NCBI GenBank assembly: GCA_028673005.1
Contig: CM054115.1
Span: forward strand, 189,947,548 to 190,011,547
Reading direction: 5' to 3'
Length of the DNA stretch: 64,000 bases
Source of the DNA: Tanypteryx hageni
Lineage: Eukaryota > Arthropoda > Insecta > Odonata > Petaluridae
Under the pieces are notes generated by a model. The model saw only the letters and a list, made by a program, of their open reading frames with translations, ran no database searches and was not told where the DNA came from. The translations under genes and the position numbers were made by a program. How positions within the stretch are numbered: position 1 is the first letter of the stretch; every line of letters begins with the position of its first letter. Positions 1 through 12,480 of this stretch are shown piece by piece.

Positions 1-4
1 ATTA

Positions 5-19
5 CACACACACACACAC
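5..19. repeat. (CA)n microsatellite at window edge
   Basis: A short run of alternating A and C at the left edge. The rest of 1-790 shows no gene. Around 630-676 there are three closely spaced copies of the palindrome ATCCCGGGAT, which have no clear role. Confidence 0.8.
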
Positions 20-792
20 TCGAACTTGTTTGGGTCCCGGGAGCGATTAAGAACCGGTAAACACAATCACTACTGTCCGCGTCATCAAATAAGGCGGCTC
101 CGAGAATATGCGGCATTACCAGTTCGAACACCAATTAGAGGAGCATGCTACTGAACTACAAAAGACGCGCATGGGGAATGTCATGAACTTATGTTGCATC
201 AGCGGTTTACAAACATTACAAAGCCGCGCCTCCCCTCACCGAAGAAAAATATCTTCGCGCCCCTCTCTATACCATGTTCAGTTACAGTTCATAAACAATG
301 CCTATTTGACATACAATTAACATTAATAAAGCCACCTTAAGAAAAACATGGACGCAAACGATACGTCCTAGGCAATTGAGGGCTAGAATTTTGCTGCTGC
401 ATATTGTAGGTCTCAAGATTAGGATGGTTAAAAGGACAGTAAATATATGAGAAATCCTTTGCGCGCCCCACACTTTGGAAACCACTGTGTTACATTGTGA
501 ATTAACTTGTTACAACTGGGAAACCGCTGGAAAGTGGCAACGATGGGAATGCAAAGTTGCCGGTTCGAACGAAACACGTCTTCTCAAAAGAGTACCCATC
601 GCTTAATCGGAACCATATCTGGCAACGCCACATTCCCGGGATCCCGGGATTTATAATTTTGAATCCCGGGATTGTGAAAGATCCGGTAAATGGCAAGCAT
701 TATTAGATATATATAAATTTCCAACATGCGTATAGTCCAGAGTACTTTGTTACCCATGAAGCCTGTTGCCAGAAAGAGGCGACAAACGTAAC

Positions 793-1053
793 ATGTGAAA
801 ATAATTTTGTGACGTAAAGTCGCAGTTGCCAATTATTTTTAGTGACAAAAAGTCGCTGATACCAATTGTAATGTGTGACCAAATGTCGCTGGTATCAAAT
901 ATTTTGTGACGAAATGTCGCTGGTACCAATTTAAATGTGTGACGAGTTGTCGCACTTAACATTTTGAAAGTGTGAAGAAATGTCGCAGGTACCAATTGTC
1001 ATCTGTGACGAGATGTCGCAGTGACGAATTTTCTGTGACGAAAACTCGCGGCA
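793..1053. repeat. Minisatellite of about eight 32-bp units
   Basis: Tandem units of about 30-35 bp, each with the core TGTGACGAAATGTCGC followed by TGGTACCAATT-like sequence. Within each core, GTGAC and GTCGC can nearly pair, so each unit is a small imperfect hairpin. The units differ by several substitutions, so the array is not recent. No coding sense is apparent. Confidence 0.8.
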
Positions 1054-1275
1054 CCTCCCTCTCACCCCCACCTCTCCTATACTCCTGTTCTCTCCCTTCC
1101 CCCTCTCTCCCTCCCTCCCTTCTCCCTCCCTTCCCCCTCTCCCTTCCCCCTCCCTCCCTTCCCTCTCTTCCCCCACTCTCTCTCCTTTACTCCCGTTCTC
1201 TACCTTCCTGTCCTCTCTTTCATCCGTCTCCTTTATCTTCTTCTCTCCCCTTGAGCTTCTCCATCCGTCTTCTGG
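1054..1275. repeat. CT-rich low-complexity tract
   Basis: Runs of CCCTCT, CCCTTC and CTCCCT form a strong pyrimidine bias on the + strand right after the minisatellite. Open frames across this tract are artefacts of composition. Confidence 0.8.
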
Positions 1276-1289
1276 GAAAGGACCATTAG

Positions 1290-4200
1290 AGATGTTGTTT
1301 ACATCTTTGCCGCGTCCAGATCTTCCTTGCGCTTCCAGCTATCCCCTCTTCCTCTCACATCCGTTAATGCCTTAATTAAAGAGTAGATATGAATGGTGAA
1401 AAATGAAATTAATGAAGCTTTATTTCTAATGTTTTATCCTCGTCTGTCAAAACGTAAGTCTTCTTCCTGATAAAATCTGTCTGCAGTTGCTGTGATTGAA
1501 AACAATATCAAGATCAACGTGGACGTGACCTCGTCGGTTGAAGCTTTCTTCGTCGCTTTTACAACGAAACAATTTAAATTTGAACGCGAAACGACGAATG
1601 GGTTACATTCTTGCGTTCTCCCTTCCAGGCGAGGAGCTAAAAGACTGCCTTTTAGCACGTTTTGACGAAGCAACTTACTAGAAAACCGTCGAATTTCGTA
1701 ATGCCCGAGCCGTCTCGCTATTTTTTTCATAGTCGATTAAAGGGGCTTCGCTCGTCTGCCTCGTTTTCGAGAGAGAAAAATGAACACTCGCCTCTTCTTC
1801 CGCTCCGAAATCGATTCGACTAAAGAAGTTTTTTTCGCTCTCCCAATCAGCGTTCATCGCAGAAATTTGATTATATCATCGATTCCGGTCACCTCTGCCG
1901 GCGCTTTCTTGAAAGTCGATAGGACTTCTAAGAAATTGGCATTAATACGGCCCACAATTCAACATCCCGCTCTTTCCCCGCCTGTGCTTCAAAGGCTCCG
2001 TCTGTTCCTCGCCCTCTCTTCCTTTCGAGAGGCAATCCGCCGCGCTTTCAGCACACGAGGCGCGCTTCAAGTGACGCTCACGTCCACTTAACATTCGAGG
2101 AAAAGTCACTTCGCGAACGTTCGAGCGAAGAATGCGGCATTGAAATGGGAAAGGGAGTGGATGATATGCGGGGGACAGTGAGAGAATTGGCGCGGAAGGA
2201 TGGATGGGAGGGGAGGTGTGATGTGGAAGTGCGGAGAGGAGGAAATGGGCGAAAGGGAGGAGGAGGTGGGGAAGGGAATGGTAGGATTGGGGAGGAGGTG
2301 GAGAAGGGAATGGGAGGAGGTGGGGAAGGGAATGGGAAGAGTTCGCTCGATAGTGAAGATCGGTGAAAGTGAGTTTTATTAAGTGGAATTCGGTCTTTGG
2401 TGATAGGAGGGAAGGAAGCAGGAAAGGGAGAGGGAGTGTTATGGATCGGGGAAAGGGCGGATGAATTCGCTTGTGGCTGCAAAGGTTGGAGTTCTTGGTT
2501 TGATCCTCGGAGGGAAGAGCAGGGGGATTGGCGGAGCGGAATGATTCCACTCCCGGTTAACTGGAGGATATTTTGTCTCTACTTAAGAGAATGAATGGCC
2601 CGTTGGAAAGAAAATTGTGGCATTTCTCACTTTCTTCTTTCAGGATCCTTTTATACTCTGTGAATCATTGACTTAAAATATAACGTTTCAGGTATAAACT
2701 CAACCTTAAAACCTATTATTACCACACTCGTTACTTGAAGTGAATAATGTCGATTTAATTTCTTTCCGATATTTAATAATCTTGTTGATATTTATAGAAA
2801 TGTACGGTTTATGTATACTCTCGCCAAAACTTGCGCTAGCGCCATATTTTCCCGCAATTTTAATCGACATGTCATCGACTCAAAACGATACGCCATGCTA
2901 TTGAACTCGGAAAGTAAATCTGAACTAGAATATGTGGCGAGAATGTGCATTTTTCTATCTCAACCGATCAAAGAGTCGGCGTGCTGTGCATGACTGTTTC
3001 TTCGGTTGTTTGGCCCGCTTCAGTTTCTGGGCAATACACGAGTGTTTCCATATTGGCACACGTGACCAAGTTTGAAAGCAACTTGCTTTTAAAGGAAAGA
3101 CAGCGAACTGGAAAGAGTTACATTCCGAGTTTCCTCCCTGTCTGACATGAGTTTCAAATCTCTTCAGATTCGCCACACCCGAACCCCTGTTTGTTTTATC
3201 GTGAACTCTCCTCCCTTAAGCCGTTCGTGCATCTGCCCTTTATGCCTCCCAACTGCCACCCTTCCCTACGATAGCTTCTTTCGGCAATTTCACTCTTCAT
3301 GACAACTAATCTCTATTTGAAATGTACATATGTTCTACACAACCGTTTTATGGCTATGAGAGTTATCACTTCCTTATTTATTTTCTCCACCGCCTAAGTT
3401 ATTTCCTCCGCAAAATGCCACGCCCACCTTGCGTAACCTTTCTAATCTGTTCGAGTCCTTTCCTCGTCGCCGCACTATTCCGAGTCTATTCATCTCTGGA
3501 AGTGCGATGTGTTCTGGAAAGAGACAGTTGATGTATTGAAGTATCGAAACGTGACTCCATTTCCGTGTCGCACAAGTTGAAGGCGTTACGTTATTGACTC
3601 GATATTCGATTTTCTTTCCTCATTAGACACCGTAAAACCCTTTAAATGTTTGGACATGTCAGATTATGGAAAAGCTTGTTGCGTCAACATCGATCAAAAT
3701 ATTGTCATCATTCAATACCTTTCTCACTGTTCTCTGAAAATGAAAGTATACTTTTTCTCGGTCATGAACTTTGTACAACTTGGGTTTAAATGCATTTTAA
3801 TTACTGTAGCGACGTAAAATTGCGTAATATGATCCAAGTTTAAAGAATTGTAAAATATACAATGAGTAACTTACTGTACACTATTATTTTCTGAATTTTG
3901 CTATTACATTAGTTTATCATGCTTTCGATTTTTTTTTCAGCTAGGTTCTTCTCATCACTGTAGCTGGCCAATAAAAATATCGGTCTTAAGGTCGTTATAT
4001 ATTTTCTCGTTCTATTTTACGCTTGTTCAGTGAAGTCGTTTATCGAAATATCACCCGAAAACCAGTTTTCTTTTGTAAAGTTCGACCTCAGGTCGCTCGA
4101 GTTTATCGCGCGCCTTCTTCCGTTCGGCGTCGTCGCGGTTCGAGGTCTACGGTCTCTATCTCCGGCGTCCATCAACAAGGCGCGCCACTCGCAGCCATTT

Positions 4201-7155
4201 ATCGGCCCAGAACGAATCACCGCATGCTCTGCGGGCGAAGAGGGGTGCGGAAAGGAAAGGGGGAGGGGTTGCGGAGGAGAATGGGGAGGAGAAGAGGGTG
4301 CAGGGGAAAGTGGGGGAGGGTTTGGGGCGGGCCGAGGGGAAGATGACTGCAGGAGGGGATGTGGAGAATAAGGAGGGTATATGGGGAGGGTGGATGTGGG
4401 AGGGAGGAGCAGAAGGGAGCGGCGGAAGTAAAATGCACGAGGGCGCCAGCCTCCCATCCCCTTACTCTCTCCACGCCCCTCCTCGTCCTGCCTTGCCATC
4501 CCTCGCCCTCTCTCCCCGCTCCCTCATTCCCACCGTTGTCGGTGTGCCAAAGTCTTTCTCCTCAACACCGCTGAACAAAAGGCCGATATAAATAGAAGGC
4601 CCCGTATAACTCGCGGCTCTTTCCACTTTTGCATGTCACAGTCATTGTAAATACTACTCCCGTTTTAGACGGAGCGTGGTTTGCACTTTTTTCTCTATCT
4701 ATATTTTCCTGTTATTCAATTTTTCTCGAAGGTCTCTGTGCATAATCACTCGACGCACGCTCTTGAATAAGCTGGTTACCTTTTGAACGGCGGGTCCAGG
4801 GGTGGCCCACGTGTGGCATACGGACCTTCTTTACTGGCACCGGTTGCTTCCATCAAAATTTCGCTGGCGATGAGGATTCCGCCTCGAACGCTCGCGAAAG
4901 AATGGCGCGTTTTTATTGTTGGCTAAGCAATTTTATCGGAGAGTGAAAGCTTCCACATAAATATTACGTCCTCGAAGTACATACTTGTATAGGTATTAAG
5001 GTCACGTGAGTTATATCTTCCTAACGTGGATAAAAATGCAAGCTCTGCGGAGCTGCAAAGCAGGCAACAGTCAACTTACTGGTGCTTGAAAAAAGGCGAG
5101 GATCGAGATGACTTTTTTTAACGAAAGGGTGCAAGCATATCCGCGAGTATTATAATGGTTGAGATTTATTGAGTGGAGTTGGAGGAAACAAGTGGCTCCA
5201 TTTATCTAGGTCATGAATGAATGAATGCATATAACAAGTTCTGTTTTTCTGGTATCCTTGTGATGAAATTTTTTACCAAAATGACCTCAGCAAGTCGCTT
5301 TTTAAAATTATTTTTGTGTACGTATAAAAAATATCCATCTTACCCATCCGTTTACAAATTACGAATGTGCAAATAACTTTCAAGATATCTTTGGAAATTC
5401 ATGTTCCCGCTAATGAACTCCGGCTCTCGGTACCCAACCACAATTAGCGAAAAACTAGCTCAAATTAATAACGATTCAGTGCTTGCGGTTATTGATGAGC
5501 ATCTTCATAAGCCAGAATTCTGAATAATGTAACACTTAAGAGAGAGTTTTTTCCGGAGTGGCTTCATAATGGGCATTGGGACTTGGCATTTTTCCCGCGT
5601 TGCAACGTGTTACTTCACTTGTGAAGGTTGCACTTGCTGCCACGGTAGTTAAAAAGTAAGTGTAACAGACATCAAGATATTCACTGAGGTTATTTTTGCT
5701 ATGGCTGCATTTCGAGTTATTGTTGCAAATTTTCTGACAATTTTTATACAATAATATTTGGTGTAGTCCATGTTCATAAGACTGTTGACAATGTGCCATT
5801 TGTTTATAAAATATTCGCTGACATTGACAACATTTACTGTGTATTGTTTACCTATTTCCCTGTATACTGTTTATGCAAATTTTAAACAAAGATTGGTTTG
5901 ATAAATTAACTCTTATGTGCCCCACATAGTACAAAATTTGTTCAGCTTCAGCAACTCCATAAAACAATTTTAAAATCGATTGGGTAAAAAATTAAATATA
6001 TTTCGAAAATTGTGTTTACTTTTAAAACTTTTACACCTGAAAAATCATTTCCGATTCGTGAAATTTCGATTTATCAACCTTTCAGGTAAATGATCCGTTC
6101 GTAAAGATGGCGATTAATCTTACTTCTATTTGAAAATTGTTGTGTAGTTGCTGCGAAGGGAAAGGAAGTTGTGGGTGGAGCAGTGGAAGAGTGAATTCCT
6201 GATTTCCAGGAAATACATTAATATTTTTGTCTCGATTCTCGAGAACAAGTCAGAAAATCTCCGGATATAAGATGTTTAGTAAAATATATAAAACTATAAA
6301 TTATTGAACTTATTAAAGACTATCGGACCACCTTCAACGAAGGAGAAAGTGTATTTTCATTGCAAGATACTATTTACAGAGAGAAGATTATGACGACTCG
6401 ATTTATGTCTCATAATTTGTAAGTTATGGAAATATTTTTGCAATAAATCCTAAAGGAAGAGATTCTAATAATTTAAAATCGTGTTTTTTATAAAATAATT
6501 ATTTACCTCCAAATTTTCTCGAGAAGTTAATTTAAAAAAATCCCATGAGAACAAAAAATGTACGGAAAGCTAACGCCTTAGTTTCACAATTAAATCTTAA
6601 GTATTATAATGAAAGTATACGGTGTAACTACCTGCCGAATTCCCACAGTTCGCAACATTTGTCTTGTTTTAAGGGATTATACGTTTGTTAAATATACCGT
6701 GAAAACTACTGTCCCAGCAGCATATTTACCAGATTTTATGAAATAATATGGGACTTGGCGAACGAGAAATTCAACGAATAAGATGACGAAAAAGTGACGT
6801 AATTGAAGAGCAATTACAAAATTAACTGCATTTACTGAGCGTTCTGCTGTATAATATGTGCAGTCTTTTTAGGACCAAGAAATCCCCATTGTAAACTGTT
6901 TCGGCAGTGTTTTAGTTACATAGAGGATTAAATTCTATTCGATTTCTATTGCTGCGAGAAAGTAAGCATTGCTAGGTTTGAGCATTCGACGAAAAATGAT
7001 CCATTGAAATAATTTTCATTCCAAAATGTGCAAAACTTGAAACTATATTAATGTCCTTTGATAATCTTTCCGCATATCTCACAGTTTAAGATTCATTCGC
7101 TTGTAAATGGATAAATCGGAAAAGCACCTCTTGAGAACCGAAAAATTTGTTGATT
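1290..7155. other. No recognisable gene; purine-rich patches
   Basis: About 5.9 kb with no protein family I recognise on either strand. GA-rich blocks (GGGAGG, GGAGGTGGGGAAGGG) at about 2145-2345 and 4230-4440 create long but low-complexity open frames on both strands. The stretch 4080-4220 is relatively CpG-rich. The remainder is AT-rich intergenic or intronic DNA. Confidence 0.6.
4586..4594 (+). promoter_or_regulatory. Candidate TATA box
   Basis: TATAAATAG lies downstream of a CpG-richer block (4080-4560). An initiator-like TCATTG follows at about 4643, which is further than the usual 30 bp. It points in the same direction as the C2CD2-like gene whose first visible exon is 5 kb downstream, but no link is shown. 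A chance match is quite possible. Confidence 0.2.
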
Positions 7156-7160
7156 TGGCA

Positions 7161-7813
7161 GGAGACTAGCGGGGCCCGGTGCAAAGGTGCGCTTGGGGAC
7201 TCATAACGCGTCAAAAATGTATAATAGTAAATTTTATACGAGAAAAAGGAGATTACAGTAAAAATTTGAGATTTACAGTTATTTTTTTTAAATTCTTAAA
7301 ACAAACCATACGAATCTCAAAAAATAGTGGTAAATAATTGGAATATATCAAGTTTACGGAAAATTTGTTTCACGCCAGGGACTTGATATCTCAAACAAAT
7401 GTCTGATGGTTAATGCGTCTCACGACAACGACAGGGACCAATCAGACTAAATTCAAACACATACAAGCACTCATTGTCAGACTCAATCGCACAGATCTAT
7501 AAATTTTTTTTAAATGAAGGAAGTTATTTCATATACGCATTTCAAGAGCGAGGCTCTCATCATTAGTAGATAATAGTGAATGAATCAACTTGATATATTT
7601 TAACTGTTTACTTCTATTTTTTTTGAGATTCGTATGGTTTAGGAGTTTGTTTTAATGTTTTTTTATTTAATTAATTGTAAATTTTATTAAATAAAGGAAC
7701 CTCTCTTACGATGACTTGATATTTTTTCCGATTTTTTAATGTTAGTACTTTACAAGTATGTACAACAAATACTTTTTAGAGAGCGCGGGGCCTCTGCCAT
7801 CAAGCCGGCCCTG
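7161..7813. mobile_element. Foldback-type non-autonomous DNA element
   Basis: Two arms are inverted copies. The sequence at 7260-7352 (with CCATACGAATCTCAAAAAATA and ATATATCAAGTT) returns in reverse complement at about 7583-7690. The outer ends are GC-rich and related (CAGGAGACTAGCGGGGCCC on the left, and CAGGGCCGGC...GAGGCCCC as reverse complement on the right), as in hAT-like arthropod MITEs. No 8-bp target duplication is visible. The loop carries a hammerhead-like relic at 7532-7564. No transposase is present. Confidence 0.55.
7532..7564 (-). ncRNA. Degenerate hammerhead-ribozyme-like motif
   Basis: On the minus strand the order is UGAUGA, a 4-bp stem GAGC/GCUC closed by CUC, UU, GAAA, then UGCGUAUA, which can form a tiny stem III with a UA cleavage dinucleotide. 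The base where the essential C3 should be is A, and stem I pairing is weak, so it is probably inactive. The arrangement matches the minimal hammerheads of Penelope-like elements. Confidence 0.4.
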
Positions 7814-9759
7814 CACATAGGGACATGCCATCCGAAGACCTCTCAGAATTTCGTGAAAATACTCGCGCGACGCCCGATGAACGCTCCTAATATACCGACG
7901 ACTCCGTTCCAAGTTGCGCCCGCAGGGTTTTTTTTATTCCGCCTCTGATCCCTTCTCCCATTTAGGTCCCCTCGGCTTCCGTTTGAGACGCAGTCAAGAA
8001 TTCCCTCTGCCCGCCGTTGATCGCCTATTCTCCCGATCATTCGGCCCGCTGCCATTTCTGTCGATTCACTCTTAATGCCATTGAACCTTCCACTTCCGTC
8101 CTCTTGCTCTTCCCCCTCTCATTCTCTCCTCTCATTCTTTCCTCTCATTCTCACCTCTCATTCTGTCCATCGCGGTTTCGAATGAATGAAACTTCGGAAC
8201 GAGTGGATGAATAATTTCTTCATTTACCCAACGGATGTTTTTTTTTGCTTTCTAGTCTTATTATTCCGCGCGCACTTGTTTTATATTCCGCTCCATTTCC
8301 TAAACTTCTTAACCGGAGCGGAATGGATGACCGACGGACGCATTTGTACGCTTTCCAGCTTTAATCGCCGTTCTTGTTTGCTGGGAGCTAATCGAATGCG
8401 GTTTAACTTCCATGTGGCGTTTTACGGAGGTTTTTGCGATATCTAAATTACTGAAAAAGTAAAGGATTTTTCATCGTGGCGTATCATCTGCTCGGAGGAG
8501 AATTTTTTGAGGGAGTCACGTAAATGGAAAATATTCTTAAAAACTACGTAATAATCAGAATATTTGTGTGTTATACATTACTACGTATTTTTACAAACAT
8601 CGTAAACATGTAAATTTATATATTTATCGAACTATATGTTAATTGTAATTTGCATTATATGAATCTATTATATTATTAACTCGCCTCGCTGGAGTTCGAA
8701 GACTTTTTTAAGTGCTGTTTGTTGCGCTCTGCATATCTTTAATTAATCTTTTTGATGTGTTCATTGGGCTGAGTTGAGACTAATTGTTCAGCTCCTGCCG
8801 ATAAAAATGTAACAGGTCGATACAGGATTATATGACTTTTATATTTTTACCTGTTCCTTGGGAAAGCTATAGTGCATTCGGATCTCGAGAAAATTGCTTT
8901 CGCGGTATATTTCACGAAGGCGTAGTTTTAACGCTTTTTGAATAGATAGTTGGGCAATTTTTTTCACCGTCCTTAATTGACTTAGTGCTAAGTGCTTGTG
9001 TGAATCGAGAAACCTGGTGAAGGTTTATGAAATAAGCCCACTTCGACCTATTGTGGGGTGGACCACTAAATTTCGGATCCCTCTGGAGCTGAAGAGATAA
9101 TAGTTCCGACGTTGGTTCCGACACTTTTAGGAATCCTTAGAAGTTCGTTATTATGTACTGAATATACTCCTTCATCTAATGCCTATAAGGTCGAGTCGTT
9201 GGTCTATTCATATCTATATCGATAGTTAGTTGCTTTTTCAATTCGGCAATTCGTTCCATTCCATTTAGTTATTGATAAGCAAGCTAGGCAATTTCCTAGC
9301 GCGCCATATGCTTAGGGGCGCCTCTTAGGACACAATTTAGACCTCTTGGCTGGAGCAGCAAAATACCTTGAGCAGACCCTGTTGATAACCGGCGATAATT
9401 TTTATTATGTATTTAATATTCATAGAAATGTTTTCTATAGTTATAGTGTTTGAAGTGAATGTTTAGGTTTCTTGAGGCAATAATGATTTAAAACTCAGCC
9501 TCGACATCAAATCTAATGCTTTAATCAAGGTGTATAATGTAATTGGGAAATAGTCTTCTATCATAAGTCATTATTAGAGCGCTGAAGAGGTAGTGTGATT
9601 TCCTAACAGGGGTGAGAGTACTTATATTTAAATATTATTTCCCATCCTCATTAGAATCGTTCTCGCAGTTAATTCTATCAGCAGTATTTTTGACATGTGG
9701 TACTTTTAATTTGGCAAATTCTTGCACGCACCAATAATCGTTTCTCCTTTTCTCCTTAG
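7814..9759. other. No recognisable gene
   Basis: This stretch precedes the first supported exon. It holds a pyrimidine-rich minisatellite at 8113-8168 (about four units of CCTCTCATTCTYT). Near 9290-9330 there is a TAGCGCGCC/GGGGCGCC segment of MITE-end type. Open frames here are short and match no family I recognise. Confidence 0.55.
8113..8168. repeat. 13-bp minisatellite
   Basis: About four imperfect copies of CCTCTCATTCTYT in a row. Confidence 0.7.
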
Positions 9760-9855
9760 CATGGCGTCGGCGTGGAGTTCGTCCGCGTCCTTCCGGAGAC
9801 GCATGCGCCTTCGCTCACCAATGTATTCTCCGACTGCGCACCGAACGACGACGTG
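9760..9855 (+). CDS. C2CD2-like gene, SMP-region exon
   Basis: A 96-nt exon between a strong acceptor (TTTCTCCTTTTCTCCTTAG) and a GTGAGT donor, open in phase 0. The peptide begins HGVGVEFVRVLPETHAPSLT and ends in CAPNDDV. Its hydrophobic pattern suits an SMP strand region, and its phase matches the next exon at 30310. The exon is GC-richer than its surroundings. Assignment to this gene rests on strand, phase and the smooth protein join (NDDV then TITCDCEA). It could belong to another transcript, and additional small exons in the 20-kb intron cannot be excluded. Confidence 0.6.
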
Positions 9856-10276
9856 GTGAGTGCTTCAACCGCATTAGTACTACAAAGATCTGCAGATCCC
9901 GTTCTTGCGAAGCTCCAGTTTTGACAGCCGAGGCAAAAATGCGGAGGATTGACGTGAAACTTGTTCCTGAAAGCCAAAATTAAGTTCGCGATCTTTTGGA
10001 GCGTATTTTCATAGTTTTGGAAACCAATTTATATGTCACGTTGACAGATGTTTGAATATTTATGGAACTTCTGGCCCATTTCAGCGGCTTGAACATTAGT
10101 TCCCGAGGAAATTATGCTTTCTAGAAATAAAAGGGAACATTTTTGCGTTATAATGCGGACGTTATAAATTGATATAAACTCAAATACTTTTCATTTTATC
10201 TAATAGAGTAATAAAATGCGCTTTCCTTACATCGCGGCGTCTACTTCAGGAGGATCTACGACGGTATTTTCTTAAG

Positions 10277-10607
10277 CAGAGGTTTTCAACCGGGGATACG
10301 CGTACTCCTAGGGGTTCTTCAGGAGTTTTGAAGGGGCACGCAAAAGTGTTAAAGATATAATTTTTCTTCTTACTTCGTCATTCATCCATGATTTCGGAAT
10401 TAAAAGTTGTGACAGTACAATTAATAATAACGTTTTGAAACAGAAAAATACCCCAAAACTGTGAATTATAACGCAATAAACATGAGTTATCTATCTTAAT
10501 TCAAGTGTTACTCATTTCATCATCACTTAGTAATGCTGTAAGAGGTACGCGAACATAAAAAAATGCTCTTAAGGGTACGTCAGCAAAATAAAGGTTGAAA
10601 CCCCCTG
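10277..10607. mobile_element. hAT-type MITE, 331 bp
   Basis: The ends match as inverted repeats: CAGAGGTTTTCAACCGGGG on the left and CAGGGGGTTTCAACCTTTA as reverse complement on the right. They are flanked by 8-bp sequences TTCTTAAG and TTCTAGAG (6 of 8 identical), as expected of an aged hAT target duplication. There is no coding capacity. Confidence 0.7.
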
Positions 10608-11149
10608 TTCTAGAGACTGACATGGTTCGTTGAGTCGCGCGAATTTGTTATCGACGTGAACATCCAATACTGTTAATATTCTGCGTTTGAAATCATGAGA
10701 TGACCTAAGAAATTTATCGTAATCCGCATTAATTTCAAGAATGCGTCTCTTTTTCATGCCTGTTATGTTTGCAGAGGTGCGCCTCTAAATTTGTTAGTTG
10801 AAAATTCTGTTGTAGCTCCGGTATGCGTATTTATCGAAAAGGCATTAATGATACTGTCGTCGGCTTTAATCCTTTAAGCAGCGAGCGTATTAACGAAGGT
10901 GTTAAGAAGTCAGGTTTCTCTCCTCTCTTCCTATCCGGCTATTCATTGCACTGCCTCTTAGATAGGGGAAAGTAGGCTAAGACAGGGTACTTAGTGGGAA
11001 ATTGCTCATAATTCATTCAATATTGAAAGCAAAATGCATTTGATTAATCACATAATCTATTAACATTTTTCTTTCGGATGATTGTGTTACTATTTGCTTC
11101 CTCTGTATAATCAAGGAGAAATATTTTTTCCCTAATTGATGCAAGTACC

Positions 11150-11187
11150 CTGTTCTACCCTACCCAGTTGGGTAAAACAGGGTACAT
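11150..11187. repeat. Subterminal hairpin of the pogo-type element
   Basis: GTACCCTGTT near 11150 pairs with AACAGGGTAC near 11177, and TACCC with GGGTA inside it. The sequence echoes the ACAGGGTAC of the terminal repeat, so it is probably a transposase-binding or end-derived sequence. Confidence 0.5.
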
Positions 11188-11299
11188 GAATAAATCATCA
11201 AAGAAATGGGTTTTAAGGCAAAAGAAACTTATTTTATTCACTACATTGCATTAGGTTACAGCATAAGAATTAACATGCACAACATAACTTGGCCGTTTG

Positions 11300-12480
11300 T
11301 CCACATATCATTTTAAAAAATCACAATTGTACAGTTCACCATCTTGTTCGTCAATCCCCGCACATGCCTCAGAAGCCCATTCACTCCAGCCTTCCTCTGA
11401 TTTTGCGTTCGAAATCAGGTCCTTGTAGAAAATGCATGCTGCATTATCGTTGTCTTCTTCAGACGCATCAGACTCGTCCTCTTCCGTTGCCAAAAAAACT
11501 CCTTGTTTTACCAATTCTCTTTCTTTTATCATGTTTTATCACTTTCCGTCTGGCATCACCTTCATTGGATAGGCTTAATTTTCTTTTGGTTTTTTTTGAG
11601 GCCATCAGAGCGATCAGTTCCTTCTTGTATGGTGAATGAGTGAGTATTGCTGTCTTTTCGCATCGTCTGTTTATTCGTTCTTCCTTCCTTTTGGCCTTGG
11701 GGATGGTCTTGATTTTTTTTGGAAAAATTCGGAATATTGGTGGTGCAGAATCTGGAGCATATACACACTCCTGAACATCAGAAGTTACTGGAGTTTCCTT
11801 ACATGATATAAGAGACTTTTTTGATGCTAGCTGTTCATTGTTTGTAGACACTTCACAGGTAAATTGTAAAATTCACATTGTAAATTTTGTCAGGAGTGAA
11901 CATGTATTTTTAAACAATCCAGACTGCAAATCAAAAAACTGTTTTACAATAGTCCTATTGAAACCTATTGCTCGGGTAAGAGATGTAGGCTCTGGTGACC
12001 GTAGTTTCAATCCAGAGTGTTTGGTAAGAAAAGAATACAGCCAACATCTTCCCGCCATCTTTTTTTCTTTGTTGAAGTTGTTAGGGAGATTATTTCTCTC
12101 TGCCAATTCGTAAGCAAGGCTACGGAACTCTGTTAATGTTAAGCCAAATAACCGGCTTTCCATAAGGAGGGCGAAGTCTACAACTTCTTCCTCCTGTTCT
12201 GTAGAAAATACTGGTTTATATCAGTCCAGTCCTGAATAAATAACATCTTATCAGCATTTGTTTCTTGGTTTGGAAACATTTTTATTAGTAGGGCCTGCAA
12301 TAAATAGTGTGGCGTCCTCTAGAGAGAGCCCACCCTGGTTTTCTGTACTCATGCTTCTAGGGTACTTTGGGGAACACCATATGACTTCGATGCTTTAAAG
12401 TATCCCATATTTCCTGCTAAAACCTCTGCAACTGCATTTTGCATGCTATCTTGAGACCATGATTGTAGGTCAGTCAAAAG
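11300..12480 (-). pseudogene. Pogo/CENP-B-like transposase remnant
   Basis: Read on the minus strand, the N-terminal helix-turn-helix is near 12470-12370 (AVAEVLAGNMGYFKASKSYG, then VPQSTLE), a pipsqueak-type HTH. A CENP-B-type HTH follows at 12163-11873 (EKKMAGRCWLYSFLTKHSGL, then RRPE-like RSPEPTSL). A C-terminal basic and then acidic tail covers 11851-11308. The central DDE domain appears deleted, and frameshifts and stops separate the parts. This is an internally deleted, non-functional copy of the transposase of the 10965-15556 element. Confidence 0.7.

Noticed and set aside
1942..2550. 202-residue minus-strand open frame
   Set aside because: Low-complexity Pro/Ser/Leu-rich translation of a GA/CT-biased tract, open in several frames at once.
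4017..4499. 160-residue minus-strand open frame and its plus-strand counterparts
   Set aside because: Driven by the GGGGAGG-rich composition. No domain or motif.
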